The notes: generated by a model from the sequence alone, not told the origin. Shown: positions 27,746-38,781, counted from the stretch's first letter. The stretch: DNA of 64,000 nt from Pseudomonas jinjuensis (GCF_900103845.1 NZ_FNIJ01000013.1:62001-126000); one strand, 5' to 3'. Translations and numbers: made by a program.

Positions 27746-27979
27746 GTAGGAGCGAGCTTGCTCGCGATCCCCTATCTACCGGTAACCACGGCGCGGCCGG
27801 CCGGTCCGGATGATCGCGAGCAAGCTCGCTCCTACAGGTATGCGCCTACCGCGGGGGAACGATTCCGAAACTGCGGAGCCGCTTTTTTTGTAGGAGCGAG
27901 CTTGCTCGCGATCCCGCAGATCCCGGCGACCACGGTGCCGCCGGCTGCTTCGGATGATCGCGAGCAAGCTCGCTCCTAC
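27746..27979. repeat. Two tandem 90-base type B units
   Basis: Unit one (27746-27835) and unit two (27890-27979) are both exactly 90 bases long. They share arms GTAGGAGCGAGCTTGCTCGC and GCGAGCAAGCTCGCTCCTAC and much of the middle. They are 54 bases apart and fill most of the 407-base gap between two divergent genes. The rest of the gap should hold the promoters of the binding protein gene and the TetR gene. Confidence 0.9.
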
Positions 27980-28057
27980 ACGCTGGGCCTCGTACCACTT
28001 CCCTCTTGCTGCACAATCGTTCAAATTCTCCCCTGACCTTCACCCGGAGCCCCAGGC

Positions 28058-28705
28058 ATGAACCAGGAAGTCCGCTTTTCCCGACTGGAACCCGAGCAGC
28101 GCAAGGCCCTGCTGATCGAGGCGACGCTGACCTGCCTGAAGCAGCACGGCTTCCAGGGCGCCTCGATCCGCAAGATCTGCGCCGAGGCCGGGGTGTCGGT
28201 GGGGTTGATCAGCCACCACTACAGCGGCAAGGACGAACTGGTCGCCGAGGCCTACCGGGCGATCACCGGGCGGGTCATGCAACTGCTGCGCGAGGCCATC
28301 GCCGGGGCGGCGCCGGATGCGCGGGCGCGCCTGTCGGCGTTCTTTCGCGCGTCGTTCTCCGCCGAACTGCTCGACCCGCAGCTGCTGGAAGCCTGGCTGG
28401 CGTTCTGGGGCGCGGTGAAGACCGCCGAGGCGATCAACCAGGCCCACGACCATTCCTACGGCGAGTACCGCACCGTGCTCGCCCAGACCCTCGGCCAACT
28501 GGCCGCCGAGGAAGGCTGGGAAGACTTCGACGCCGATCTCGCGGCGATCAGCCTCAGCGCGCTGCTCGACGGCCTGTGGCTGGAATCCGGGCTGAATCCC
28601 AATACCTTCACTCCCGAGCAGGGCATGCAGATCTGCGAAGCCTGGGTGGACGGCCTGCAGGCCGGCGGACGCCAGCGGTTCCGCAAGTCGCCGGCCGGCT
28701 GTTGA
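28058..28705 (+). CDS. TetR family regulator, BetI-like
   Basis: A 215-residue repressor-type protein. The TetR helix-turn-helix is at about residues 16-62 (LTCLKQHGFQGASIRKICAEAGVSVGLISHHYSGKDELV) and the C-terminal ligand domain resembles BetI. It is not in a bet operon, and its N-terminus differs from the BetI I know, so the gene name is not used. It lies 84 bases before aruR on the same strand. P. aeruginosa has a regulator gene (PA4984, as I recall) at the same end of its aru region. Its ligand may be an amine or guanidino compound; this is speculative. Confidence 0.85.
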   Translation: MNQEVRFSRLEPEQRKALLIEATLTCLKQHGFQGASIRKICAEAGVSVGLISHHYSGKDELVAEAYRAITGRVMQLLREAIAGAAPDARARLSAFFRASFSAELLDPQLLEAWLAFWGAVKTAEAINQAHDHSYGEYRTVLAQTLGQLAAEEGWEDFDADLAAISLSALLDGLWLESGLNPNTFTPEQGMQICEAWVDGLQAGGRQRFRKSPAGC

Positions 28706-28789
28706 TCGATCGTTCAGCGGCCGTTACCCTGCGGCGGCAGTAGGACGCTTCCTACAACCCACAATAAGAAGACATTCCAGGGCAGTGCG

Positions 28790-29530
28790 ATGGCTCCCCG
28801 TGTACTGATCGTCGATGACGATCCGCTGATTCGCGAACTCCTCCAGGCCTACCTCGCCGAGGAAGGCTACGACGTGCTCTGCGCCGACACCGCCGAGCAG
28901 GCGGAAAGCTGCCTGGCCGAGGCCGAGCGCGGCGAGCAGCCGATCGACCTGGTGCTGCTCGACATCCGCCTGCCCGGCAAGGACGGCCTGACCCTGACCC
29001 GCGAGCTGCGCGTGCGCTCGGAGGTCGGCATCATCCTCATCACCGGGCGCAACGACGACATCGACCGCATCGTCGGCCTCGAATGCGGCGCCGACGACTA
29101 CGTCAGCAAGCCGGTAAACCCGCGCGAACTGGTGTCGCGGGCGAAGAACCTGATCCGCCGCGTGCGCCATGCGCGCAGCACGCCGGCCGCTGCCGCCGCC
29201 GCTCCGCGCGCCAGCCAGAAGCGCTTCGCCCACTGGCTGCTGGACGTCGACCGGCGCCGCCTGATCGACACCGACGGCAGCGAAACCGCGCTGACCCACG
29301 GCGAGTTCCAGCTGCTCTGCGTGTTCCTGCGCAACGCCGGCCACACCCTCAACCGCGACCAGTTGATGGACCAGATCCGCAACCGCGAGTGGCTGCCCAA
29401 CGACCGCTCCATCGACGTGCTGGTCGGCCGCCTGCGCCGCAAGCTGCGCGACGATCCCGCCGAACCGGAGCTGATCATCACCATCCACGGCGCCGGCTAC
29501 CTGTTCACCGCCTCCCCCAGCGACGCCTGA
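28790..29530 (+). CDS. aruR: Response regulator AruR (OmpR type)
   Basis: A 246-residue response regulator. The receiver domain covers residues 3-115, with acidic pocket Asp10/Asp11, phospho-acceptor Asp58 (LLDIRLPGKDG) and Lys107. The winged-helix DNA-binding domain covers about residues 145-240 (LTHGEFQLL and RSIDVLVGRLRRKL). It is predicted to be the final acceptor of the phosphorelay from AruS, two genes downstream. The gene order with aruS, a permease, CoA enzymes, aruI and aruH matches the arginine transaminase region of P. aeruginosa, which supports the name. Confidence 0.88.
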   Translation: MAPRVLIVDDDPLIRELLQAYLAEEGYDVLCADTAEQAESCLAEAERGEQPIDLVLLDIRLPGKDGLTLTRELRVRSEVGIILITGRNDDIDRIVGLECGADDYVSKPVNPRELVSRAKNLIRRVRHARSTPAAAAAAPRASQKRFAHWLLDVDRRRLIDTDGSETALTHGEFQLLCVFLRNAGHTLNRDQLMDQIRNREWLPNDRSIDVLVGRLRRKLRDDPAEPELIITIHGAGYLFTASPSDA

Positions 29531-29533
29531 GCG

Positions 29534-30297
29534 ATGCGCTGGCTGGCCCTGCTCGCCCTCCTGCTGTGCGCCGTGGCGCAGGCCGGCGAGCGCATCCGCT
29601 ACTGCGACCACCCGGTGTACCCGCCGATATCCTGGAGCGACGGCCAGCAGATACGCGGCCTGGCGCCGGAAGTGGTGCGCGCGGTGTTCGGCGAGCTGGG
29701 CTATGAGGTGGAGTTCGTCACCCTCGGCAACTGGAAGCGCTGCCTGCTGGACGCCGCCGCCGGCCGCGTCGACGCGGTGCTGGCCTACCGCACGCCGCAG
29801 CGCGACGACGGCCTGCGGTTCTCCAGCGTGCCGGTGCTGCGCGAGGAAGTGGCGATCTTCTACAACCGCAAGCGCCCGGTGCGGTTCCGCCAGCTCGACG
29901 ACCTCGCCCACTACCGCGGCGGCCTGCTGTTCGGCGAGAGCTACGGGCCGGACTTCGACCGCTTCGTCGCCAGCCACGACAACATCGAGTGGGTCTCCAC
30001 CAGCCGGCAGAACTTCGGCAAGCTGGTGCGCCAGCGCATCGACTTCATCATCCACGAGCGCCGCACCGGCCGGCTGTTCGCCGAGCAGCTGTCCGGCGGC
30101 GAGGACATCCGCGTGCTGCCCACGCCGCTGACCGTCGACTACCTGCGCATCGCCGTGTCGCGCCATTCGCCGCTGGCCGCGCGGATGACGGAGATCGACG
30201 CGGCGCTGCAACGGCGCGTCGACGACGGCAGCATCGCGCGCTGGCTGGACGACAGCGAAGCCGGCTACCGCGTCATGCTCGGCGGCGGGGTGCCGCG

Positions 30298-30301
<4 letters not shown>
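29534..30301 (+). CDS. Periplasmic amino-acid-type binding protein between aruR and aruS
   Basis: A 255-residue exported protein of the bacterial solute-binding family 3. A signal peptide ends near residue 18 (MRWLALLALLLCAVAQAG). Family motifs are YCDHPVYPPISW, LAPEVVRAVFGELGYEVEFV and DAVLAYRTPQRDDGLRFS. It starts three bases after the aruR stop and overlaps the aruS start by four bases (ATGA). The three genes are therefore translated together. The tight linkage suggests that it senses a ligand such as arginine and presents it to AruS, as TorT does for TorS. That role is inferred. Confidence 0.85.
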
Positions 30302-32534
<2,233 letters not shown>

Positions 32535-32538
<4 letters not shown>

Positions 32539-32733
32539 GAGCCAGCTTGCTGGCGATCAATGTTCGCCGGATGCCCGGCCGCCAGGCGTAACTCCGATCG
32601 CGAGCAAGCTCGCTCCTACAGGCTTTCATCGCGGCGAGTTGTAACGGCCTACGCCTGACCTGACCGTAAGAGCGGGCCATGCCCGCGACAATCGCAGGCA
32701 CCGCCGCGTGTCGCGGGCATGGCCCGCTCCTGC
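32535..32733. repeat. Type B and type A repeats
   Basis: A type B unit (32535-32619) begins at the aruS stop codon, and a type A unit follows (32666-32733, arms AGCGGGCCATGCCCGCGACA and TCGCGGGCATGGCCCGCTCC). They lie in the 336-base gap before the permease leader. The rest of the gap is T- and C-rich (about 32755-32820) and probably holds the promoter. Confidence 0.85.
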
Positions 32734-32874
32734 AACGGCCGGCGCTTGCGACAAATTCCTTACGACTTTTTACATCTTCGATCCCAACCTTCAACGGCTC
32801 CTTACATCCCCTTCCAATAATCCGGTGGCATCCGTGCCCGAGACACGGCTTCCGACTGATTGGAGACAACAATA

Positions 32875-32931
32875 ATGAGCCGTCACGTCCATCTCGCCCG
32901 CACCCCGAATCCGGAGGTGCGCCATGGCTGA
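32875..32931 (+). CDS. Short leader ORF overlapping the permease start
   Basis: An ATG at 32875 with a good TTGGAG site nine bases upstream opens an 18-codon frame, MSRHVHLARTPNPEVRHG. It stops at 32929-32931, eight bases inside the permease gene. The leader contains the permease ribosome binding site (GGAGG) within its own codons. It carries three Arg and three His codons. This layout favours translational coupling of the permease to the leader. A regulatory role, perhaps sensing of arginine supply, is inference only. Confidence 0.5.
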   Translation: MSRHVHLARTPNPEVRHG

Positions 32932-34336
32932 AGCTAAAGAGAAGATCCAGCTCACCCGAGCATTGCAGAGCCGCCACATCTTCATGCTGTCCCTCGGCGG
33001 GGTGATCGGCACCGGCCTGTTCATGGGCTCGGGCGTGATCATCAACCAGGGCGGCCCGGCCGGCGCGATCCTCGCCTATCTGGTGGCCGGCCTGCTGATG
33101 TACCTGGTGATGGTCTGCCTCGGCGAGCTGTCCGTGCAGATGCCGGTTTCCGGCTCGTTCCAGGCCCACGCCACGCGCTTCATCGGTCCCGCCACCGGAT
33201 TCATGATCGGCTGGGTGTACTGGATGAGCTGGGCCTCCACCGTCGGCCTGGAATTCACCGCCGCCGGCATGCTGATGACCCGCTGGTTCCCCGACGTGCC
33301 GATCTGGCTGTGGTCGGGCTTCTTCGTGGTCGTGCTGTTCTCCCTCAACGCCCTGACCACCCGCGCCTTCGGTGAAGCCGAGTACTGGTTCTCCGGGATC
33401 AAGGTGGCGGCCATCCTCGGCTTCATCGTGGTCGGCCTGCTGGTGATCTTCGGCGGCATCCCGCTGGAAAGCGGCGAGCCGGCGCCGATGATGAGCAACC
33501 TGCTCGGCGACAGCCTGTTCCCCAACGGCCTGGCGGCGGTGTTCGCGGTGATGATGACGGTGGTCTACGCCTTCCAGGGCTGCGAGATCATGGGTGTCGC
33601 CGCCGGCGAGACCGAGCAGCCGGAGAAGAGCATCCCGCGCGCCGTGCGCAACGTGGTGTTCCGCGTGCTGATCTTCTACGTGCTGGCGATCGCCGTGCTG
33701 GCCGCCATCGTCCCGTGGGAGAAGGCCGGGCTGATGGAAAGCCCGTTCGTGCAGGTGTTCGACATGGTCGGCATCCCCTACGCGGCGGACCTGATGAACT
33801 TCGTGATCCTCACCGCCATCCTCTCGGTGGGCAACTCCGGCCTGTACGCCTCGACCCGCATCCTCTGGGCGATGTCGAAGACCGGCATGGCCCCGCGCAG
33901 CCTGTCCAGGCTGAGCGCCCGTGGCGTGCCGTTGTACGCGCTGCTGATCACCCTGGCCTTCGCCCTGCTCTCGCTGCTGACCAGCGTGATCGCCGCCGAC
34001 ACCCTGTTCATGGTGTTGATGGCGGTGAGCGGCATGTCCGGCACAGTGACCTGGATCGTCATCGCCTACGCCCAGTACCGCTTCCGTCGCGAGCACATGG
34101 CCAAGGGCGGCACGGTGGCCGACCTGAAATACGCCGCGCCGCTGTTCCCCTTCGTGCCGCTGGCGTGCATCGTCATCTGCTGCTCGCTGTTCGTCTTCCT
34201 CGCCATCGACCCGACCCAGCGACCGTCGCTGTACTGGGGCTTCGGCTTCATCGCCGCGTGCTACCTGGCGTACTACACGCTGAAGCTCAAGCGCGGCCAG
34301 GTGCTGAGCGACGAGGCGGTGTCGAGTATCGGCTAA
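32924..34336 (+). CDS. Amino acid permease (APC superfamily, AAT family)
   Basis: A 470-residue inner membrane proton-coupled amino acid transporter. The first helix begins IFMLSLGGVIGTGLFMGSGV near residue 19, the family's unwound-helix motif, and twelve hydrophobic segments follow. Conserved stretches include MPVSGSFQAHATRFIGPATGFMIGW and MTVVYAFQGCEIMGVAAGETEQPEK. It lies between aruS and the catabolic genes, so arginine or a related basic amino acid is the likely substrate. The family also includes S-methylmethionine and other carriers, so specificity is open. A strong terminator follows. Confidence 0.88.
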   Translation: MAEAKEKIQLTRALQSRHIFMLSLGGVIGTGLFMGSGVIINQGGPAGAILAYLVAGLLMYLVMVCLGELSVQMPVSGSFQAHATRFIGPATGFMIGWVYWMSWASTVGLEFTAAGMLMTRWFPDVPIWLWSGFFVVVLFSLNALTTRAFGEAEYWFSGIKVAAILGFIVVGLLVIFGGIPLESGEPAPMMSNLLGDSLFPNGLAAVFAVMMTVVYAFQGCEIMGVAAGETEQPEKSIPRAVRNVVFRVLIFYVLAIAVLAAIVPWEKAGLMESPFVQVFDMVGIPYAADLMNFVILTAILSVGNSGLYASTRILWAMSKTGMAPRSLSRLSARGVPLYALLITLAFALLSLLTSVIAADTLFMVLMAVSGMSGTVTWIVIAYAQYRFRREHMAKGGTVADLKYAAPLFPFVPLACIVICCSLFVFLAIDPTQRPSLYWGFGFIAACYLAYYTLKLKRGQVLSDEAVSSIG

Positions 34337-34357
34337 GCCTTCCCTTTGCATGACACG

Positions 34358-34390
34358 AGCCCCGCATTGCGGGGCTTTTCGCTTTTCGCT
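34358..34390 (+). terminator. Rho-independent terminator of the permease gene
   Basis: AGCCCCGC (34358-34365) pairs with GCGGGGCT (34369-34376) and is followed by TTTTCGCTTTTCGC. It separates the permease message from the catabolic genes. Confidence 0.88.
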
Positions 34391-34394
34391 TTTC

Positions 34395-34503
34395 GTAGGA
34401 GCGAGCTCCTACAGGTCCCGGCGCCCGCCCACCCTGTAGGAGCGGGCCATGCCCGCGACAATCGCCGGCGTCACCGATGTCGCGCGCATGGCGACGCTCC
34501 TAC
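34395..34503. repeat. Shortened type B and complete type A repeat
   Basis: A collapsed type B element (GTAGGAGCGAGCTCCTAC, near 34395) is followed by a type A unit at 34436-34503. Both lie in the 380-base gap between the permease and the crotonase gene. The remaining bases to 34716 are free of repeats and should contain the promoter of the catabolic operon. Confidence 0.75.
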
Positions 34504-34526
34504 AGTCGGCCTCGGCGTTTGTTCGA

Positions 34527-34617
34527 AGTTGTAACAACCACCCCGCCCTCCTCCCCGGCCAATCCTTCAAAGCCCCATGAAATCAGGCTCCGGAGCATTC
34601 CCACACCCCGTTACAAG
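34527..34617. promoter_or_regulatory. Possible AruR-linked promoter elements
   Basis: AGTTGTAAC occurs at 34527-34535, and its reverse form GTTACAAG at 34610-34617. The same AGTTGTAAC occurs at 32637-32645 upstream of the permease leader. The shared 7-base core TTGTAAC near both aru transcription units could be the AruR recognition sequence. A TTGCCG-18-TAGTAT promoter-like pair lies at 34634-34663. All of this is inferred from sequence sharing. Confidence 0.3.
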
Positions 34618-34716
34618 CCCCCTTTCGGGTGCATTGCCGCCTTGCTGAACACTTGTTTAGTATGGCTTCCAATGCTTCACCGACCTCACCACAAGTGACA
34701 ACAACACGAGGGCAGC

Positions 34717-35508
34717 ATGACTCACGTTTCCTCTCTCTCCAGCCGGATCGAAGGCGGCATCGCCTGGATCGCCCTGAACCGCCCGCAGCAGCGCAACGCG
34801 CTGGACATCCCCACCCTGAAGGCCCTGCACGCCCAGCTCGATGCCTGCGACAGCGACCCCGCCGTGCGCGTGGTGGTGCTGACCGGCACGGGCCGCAGCT
34901 TCTGCGCTGGCGCCGACCTCGCCGAATGGGCCGAGGCCGAAGCCCGTGGCGAGCTGGAAACCTACGGCTGGACCGAAACCGCCCACGCCCTGATGGCCCG
35001 TTTGCACGGCATGGACAAACCGACCATCGCCGCCATCAACGGCACCGCCGTCGGCGCCGGGATGGACCTGACCCTCTGCTGCGACTTCCGCATCGCCGGC
35101 GCCTCGGCGCGCTTCAAGGCCGGCTACACCGGCATGGCCTACTGCCCGGACGCCGGCGCCAGCTGGCACCTGCCGCGGCTGATCGGCAGCGAGGCGGCCA
35201 AGCGCCTGCTGTTCCTCGACGAGCTGTGGAACGCCGAGCGCGCGCTGAATGCCGGGCTGGTCGGCGAAGTGGTCGCCGACGAGCAGCTGCAAGCCGCCGT
35301 CGGCGACTTCGCCGCGCGCCTGGCCGCCGGCCCGACCTTCGCCTTCGCCCAGACCAAGCGCCTGATCCGCGATGGCGCCAACCGCTCGCTGACCCAGCAG
35401 CTGGAAGCCGAACAGGCTGCCGGCCTGCTCTGCGGTCGCAGCGAGGACGCCGCCGAAGCCCTGCGCGCGGTGGCGGAAAAACGTTCCCCCAACTTCAGCG
35501 GCAGGTAA
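34717..35508 (+). CDS. Crotonase family enoyl-CoA hydratase/isomerase
   Basis: A 263-residue cytoplasmic crotonase-fold enzyme acting on an acyl-CoA thioester. The oxyanion-hole segments are FCAGADLAEW (near residue 62) and INGTAVGAGMDLTLCC (near residue 107). The active-site loop reads GMAYCPDAGASWHLPRL, with Asp145 in the place where PaaG-type isomerases have Asp; the usual hydratase Glu pair is not obvious. It may thus be an isomerase or an atypical hydratase. It is followed after four bases by an acyl-CoA dehydrogenase gene and is part of the aru catabolic operon. Confidence 0.88.
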   Translation: MTHVSSLSSRIEGGIAWIALNRPQQRNALDIPTLKALHAQLDACDSDPAVRVVVLTGTGRSFCAGADLAEWAEAEARGELETYGWTETAHALMARLHGMDKPTIAAINGTAVGAGMDLTLCCDFRIAGASARFKAGYTGMAYCPDAGASWHLPRLIGSEAAKRLLFLDELWNAERALNAGLVGEVVADEQLQAAVGDFAARLAAGPTFAFAQTKRLIRDGANRSLTQQLEAEQAAGLLCGRSEDAAEALRAVAEKRSPNFSGR

Positions 35509-35512
35509 TCCC

Positions 35513-36673
35513 ATGGACTTCCAACTGACCCAGGAACAGGAAATGCTCGTCGAGGCGGTCAAGGCCTTCGTCGAGAAGGAGCTGCTGCCCTACGAGGAAG
35601 AAGTGGACCGCGCCGATGCGGTATCCCCGGAGCTGGCCGCGCAGATTCGCGGCAAGGCCATCGCCGCCGGTTTCTATGCCTTCAACATGCCCGAGGAAGT
35701 CGGCGGTGGCGGCCTCGACTACCTGTCCCAGGCGCTGGTCGAACGCGAGCTGTCGAAGGTCTCCTGGGCGCTGCACGTGTTCGTCGCGCGTCCGTCGAAG
35801 ATCCTCATGGCCTGCAAGGGCGACCAGATCAGCGACTACCTGCTGCCCGTCGTGCAGGGCGAGAAGATCGACTGCTTCGCCCTCACCGAGCCGGGCGCCG
35901 GTTCCGACGCCAACTCGATCAAGACCCGCGCCGCCCGTGACGGCGACGACTTCGTCATCAACGGCGCCAAGCACTTCATCAGCCACGCCGGCCACGCCGA
36001 CTTCGCCATCGTCTTCGCGGTGACCGACACCTTCGAGCGCAACGGCAAGAAGCGCAACGCCGTGACCGCCTTCCTGGTCGACAAGGGCACTCCCGGCATG
36101 ACCGTGCGCCGCGGGCCGAAGTGCGTCAGCAACAAGGGCTACCACACCTACGAAATCTTCTTCGACGACTGCCGCGTGCCGGCCTCCAAGGTCCTCGGCG
36201 AAGTCGACAAGGGCTGGGAAGTGGCCAACGCCTGGCTCACCGCCGGCCGCGTGATGGTCGCCGCCAACTGCGTCGGCCAGGCCCAGCGCGCGCTGAACCT
36301 GTCGCTGCAATGGGCCGCCGACCGCAAGCAGTTCGGCCAGGCCATCGGCAGCTATCAGGGCATCTCCTTCAAGCTCGCCGACATGGCCACGCAGATCCGC
36401 GCCGCCGAGCTGATGACCCTGCACACCGCCTGGAAGATGGACCGCGGCAGCATGACCGACGGCGAGGCCGGCATGGCCAAGCTGTTCGCCAGCGAAGTGC
36501 TGGGCAAGGTCGCCGACGAGACCGTGCAGATCTTCGGCGGCATGGGCCTGATGGACGAAGGCCCGGTCGAGCGCATCTGGCGCAACGCGCGGATCGAGCG
36601 CATCTGGGAAGGCACCTCGGAAATCCAGCGCCACATCATTTCCCGCGAACTGCTGCGGCCGCTGCTGCGTTGA
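35513..36673 (+). CDS. Acyl-CoA dehydrogenase
   Basis: A 386-residue FAD-dependent acyl-CoA dehydrogenase that introduces a double bond at C2-C3 of an acyl-CoA. It has ALTEPGAGSDANSI (FAD/substrate loop near residue 123), DRKQFGQAIGSYQGISFKLADMA near residue 269, and IFGGMGLMDEGPVERIWRNARI. The catalytic base fits Glu366 in IWEGTSEIQR, the position of short-branched and short-chain members. It follows the crotonase gene by four bases and precedes the acyl-CoA ligase by ten. Together they resemble a small beta-oxidation set of unknown substrate. Confidence 0.93.
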   Translation: MDFQLTQEQEMLVEAVKAFVEKELLPYEEEVDRADAVSPELAAQIRGKAIAAGFYAFNMPEEVGGGGLDYLSQALVERELSKVSWALHVFVARPSKILMACKGDQISDYLLPVVQGEKIDCFALTEPGAGSDANSIKTRAARDGDDFVINGAKHFISHAGHADFAIVFAVTDTFERNGKKRNAVTAFLVDKGTPGMTVRRGPKCVSNKGYHTYEIFFDDCRVPASKVLGEVDKGWEVANAWLTAGRVMVAANCVGQAQRALNLSLQWAADRKQFGQAIGSYQGISFKLADMATQIRAAELMTLHTAWKMDRGSMTDGEAGMAKLFASEVLGKVADETVQIFGGMGLMDEGPVERIWRNARIERIWEGTSEIQRHIISRELLRPLLR

Positions 36674-36683
36674 GGTCCGAGCC

Positions 36684-38771
36684 ATGAACCGAGACAACCT
36701 CAAGCGCCTGCTCGCTCCCCGTCACCTGGCCTTTATCGGCGGCCGCAGCATGGCGCGCGCGCTCAAGCGCTGCGCCGAAGGCGGCTTCAAAGGCGAGATG
36801 TGGCTGGTCAATCCGCAGCATGACGAACTGGAAGGCGTGCCCTGCGTGCGTTCGGTGGCCGATCTGCCGTGCGGCCCGGACGCCGTGTTCATCGCCACCA
36901 ACCGTGAACTGACCCTCGACGCCGTCGCCGAACTCGCCGCGATAGGCGCGGGCGGCGCCATCTGCTACGCCTCCGGCTTCGCCGAAACCGGCGAGGAGGG
37001 CGAGGAACTGCAGAAGCGCCTGCTGCAGGCCGCCGGCGACATGGCCCTGCTCGGGCCGAACTGCTACGGCCTGCTCGACTACCTGCACGGCGCCGCGCTG
37101 TGGCCGGTGGCCCACGGCGGGCACATGGTCGAGAAGGGCGTGGCGGTGCTGACCCAGAGCGGCAACTTCGCCTACAACATCTCGATGAGCGACCGCTCGC
37201 TGCCCGTCGCCTACATGGCCTCGGTGGGCAACCAGGCGCAGCTGGGCGTCGCCGAGCTGATGGACGTGCTGCTCGACGAGCCGCGCGTCACCGCCATCGG
37301 CCTGCACCTCGAAGGCCTGAAGAACGTCCCCGGCTTTGCCCGCGCCGCCTACAAGGCGTTGCAGAAGGGCATCCCCGTGATCGCCCTGAAGACCGGCGTT
37401 TCCGAGATCGGCGCGGAACTCGCGCTCAGCCACACCAGTTCGCTGGCCGGCTCCGACGCGTTGTACGACGCGCTGTTCGATCGCCTCGGGGTGATCCGCG
37501 TGAGCGGTCCGGTGAGCTTCATGGAAACCCTCAAGGCGGCCGCCTGCGGCAACCTGCCTGCCGGTCCGAGCCTCGCCGCTCTGGCCTGCTCCGGCGGCGA
37601 CGCCGGGCTGATCGCCGACTACGCCGAGCGCAACGGCCTGAGCCTGCCCAGGCTGGTCGATGCGCAGCGCGCGGAACTCGCCAAGGTGCTGCCGGACTAT
37701 GCCAACATCGCCAACCCGCTGGACTTCACCACCGCCATCTGGGGCGACGGCCCGGCGCTGGAGCAGATGCTCGACAGCGCCCTGCGCACGCCGGCCGACG
37801 CCGCGCTGCTGGTGCTCGACTATCCCGGCGAATCCACCGGCGAACGGCCGCAGTGCGACCTCCTGCTGGAGCTGTACTGCGCCGCGCTGAAGCGTCACGA
37901 CAAGGTCGGCTTCATCGCCTCGGCCTTCCCCGAACTGCTGCCGGCCCACGCCCGCGAGTTGCTGCACGCCAATGGCGTCGCTGCATTGCAGGGCGTCGAG
38001 GACGGCCTTGCCGCCTGGGGCCGCATCGCCCACTACCGCCAGCGCCGCGAAGCACTGCTGGAGCGTGGCGAGGCGGCGCGCGTGCCGCTCTGCCCGCTGG
38101 CGCTGGAAGGCCAGGGCCGGCTGCTCGACGAATGGAACTCCAAGCAGGCGCTGAAACCCTTCGGCGTGCCGCTGCCGCCGGGTGTGCTGACCACGCCGGA
38201 ACAGGCCCGCGAGGCGGCCGTCGAGCTCGGTTTCCCGCTGGTGCTCAAGGCGGTCAGCGCCGACCTGCCGCACAAGACCGAGGCCGGCGGCGTGGCGCTC
38301 AACCTGCGCAACGAGGCCGCGCTGGAAGCGGCGTTGCTGAGCATGCGCGAGAACCTCGCCCGCCACGCGCCGCAGGTCGCCTTCGACAAGGTGCTGCTGG
38401 AACGCATGGCCAGCCCGCCGCTGGCCGAGCTGATCGTCGGCATCAAGCGTGAGGCCGGATTCGGCCTGGCGCTGGTGATCGGCGCCGGCGGCATCCTCGT
38501 CGAGCTGCTCAAGGACAGCCGCAGCCTGCTGCTGCCGACCACCGACGCGGCGATCCGCGCCGCCCTGCTGAGCCTGCGCAGCGCGCCGCTGCTCACCGGC
38601 TTCCGTGGCCGCCCAGCGGTGGACATGGACGCGCTGGTGGAAGCCATCCGCGCGGTCGCCGACTACGCCTGCGAGCACGTCGATTCGCTGCTGGAACTGG
38701 ACGTGAACCCGCTGCTGGCCTGCGCCGATGGCGCGGTGGCGGTGGATGCGCTGATTCGAGTCGCCGAATGA
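36684..38771 (+). CDS. Fused acyl-CoA ligase (acetate--CoA ligase, NDP-forming type)
   Basis: A 695-residue single-chain acyl-CoA synthetase of the NDP-forming superfamily. An N-terminal CoA-binding domain covers about residues 5-135 (LAFIGGRS; LGPNCYGLLD). Two ligase subdomains follow, with the likely phosphohistidine His250 in LALSHTSSLAGSD. A C-terminal ATP-grasp domain starts near residue 480 (FPLVLKAVSADLPHKTEAGGVALNL). It would activate a carboxylic acid to its CoA ester for the dehydrogenase and crotonase. The likely acid in this operon is a guanidino or amino acid derivative; that is inference. Confidence 0.9.
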   Translation: MNRDNLKRLLAPRHLAFIGGRSMARALKRCAEGGFKGEMWLVNPQHDELEGVPCVRSVADLPCGPDAVFIATNRELTLDAVAELAAIGAGGAICYASGFAETGEEGEELQKRLLQAAGDMALLGPNCYGLLDYLHGAALWPVAHGGHMVEKGVAVLTQSGNFAYNISMSDRSLPVAYMASVGNQAQLGVAELMDVLLDEPRVTAIGLHLEGLKNVPGFARAAYKALQKGIPVIALKTGVSEIGAELALSHTSSLAGSDALYDALFDRLGVIRVSGPVSFMETLKAAACGNLPAGPSLAALACSGGDAGLIADYAERNGLSLPRLVDAQRAELAKVLPDYANIANPLDFTTAIWGDGPALEQMLDSALRTPADAALLVLDYPGESTGERPQCDLLLELYCAALKRHDKVGFIASAFPELLPAHARELLHANGVAALQGVEDGLAAWGRIAHYRQRREALLERGEAARVPLCPLALEGQGRLLDEWNSKQALKPFGVPLPPGVLTTPEQAREAAVELGFPLVLKAVSADLPHKTEAGGVALNLRNEAALEAALLSMRENLARHAPQVAFDKVLLERMASPPLAELIVGIKREAGFGLALVIGAGGILVELLKDSRSLLLPTTDAAIRAALLSLRSAPLLTGFRGRPAVDMDALVEAIRAVADYACEHVDSLLELDVNPLLACADGAVAVDALIRVAE

Positions 38772-38781
38772 ACAAGAACCT

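Noticed and set aside
28058-28705. Naming this TetR gene betI
   Set aside because: The domain type is BetI-like, but there is no betA or betB nearby and the N-terminus differs from the BetI of pseudomonads that I know.
28745-28760. Small inverted repeat near GTAGGACGCTTCCTAC before aruR
   Set aside because: It may be a collapsed repeat edge or a small operator; six-base arms are too short to support either.
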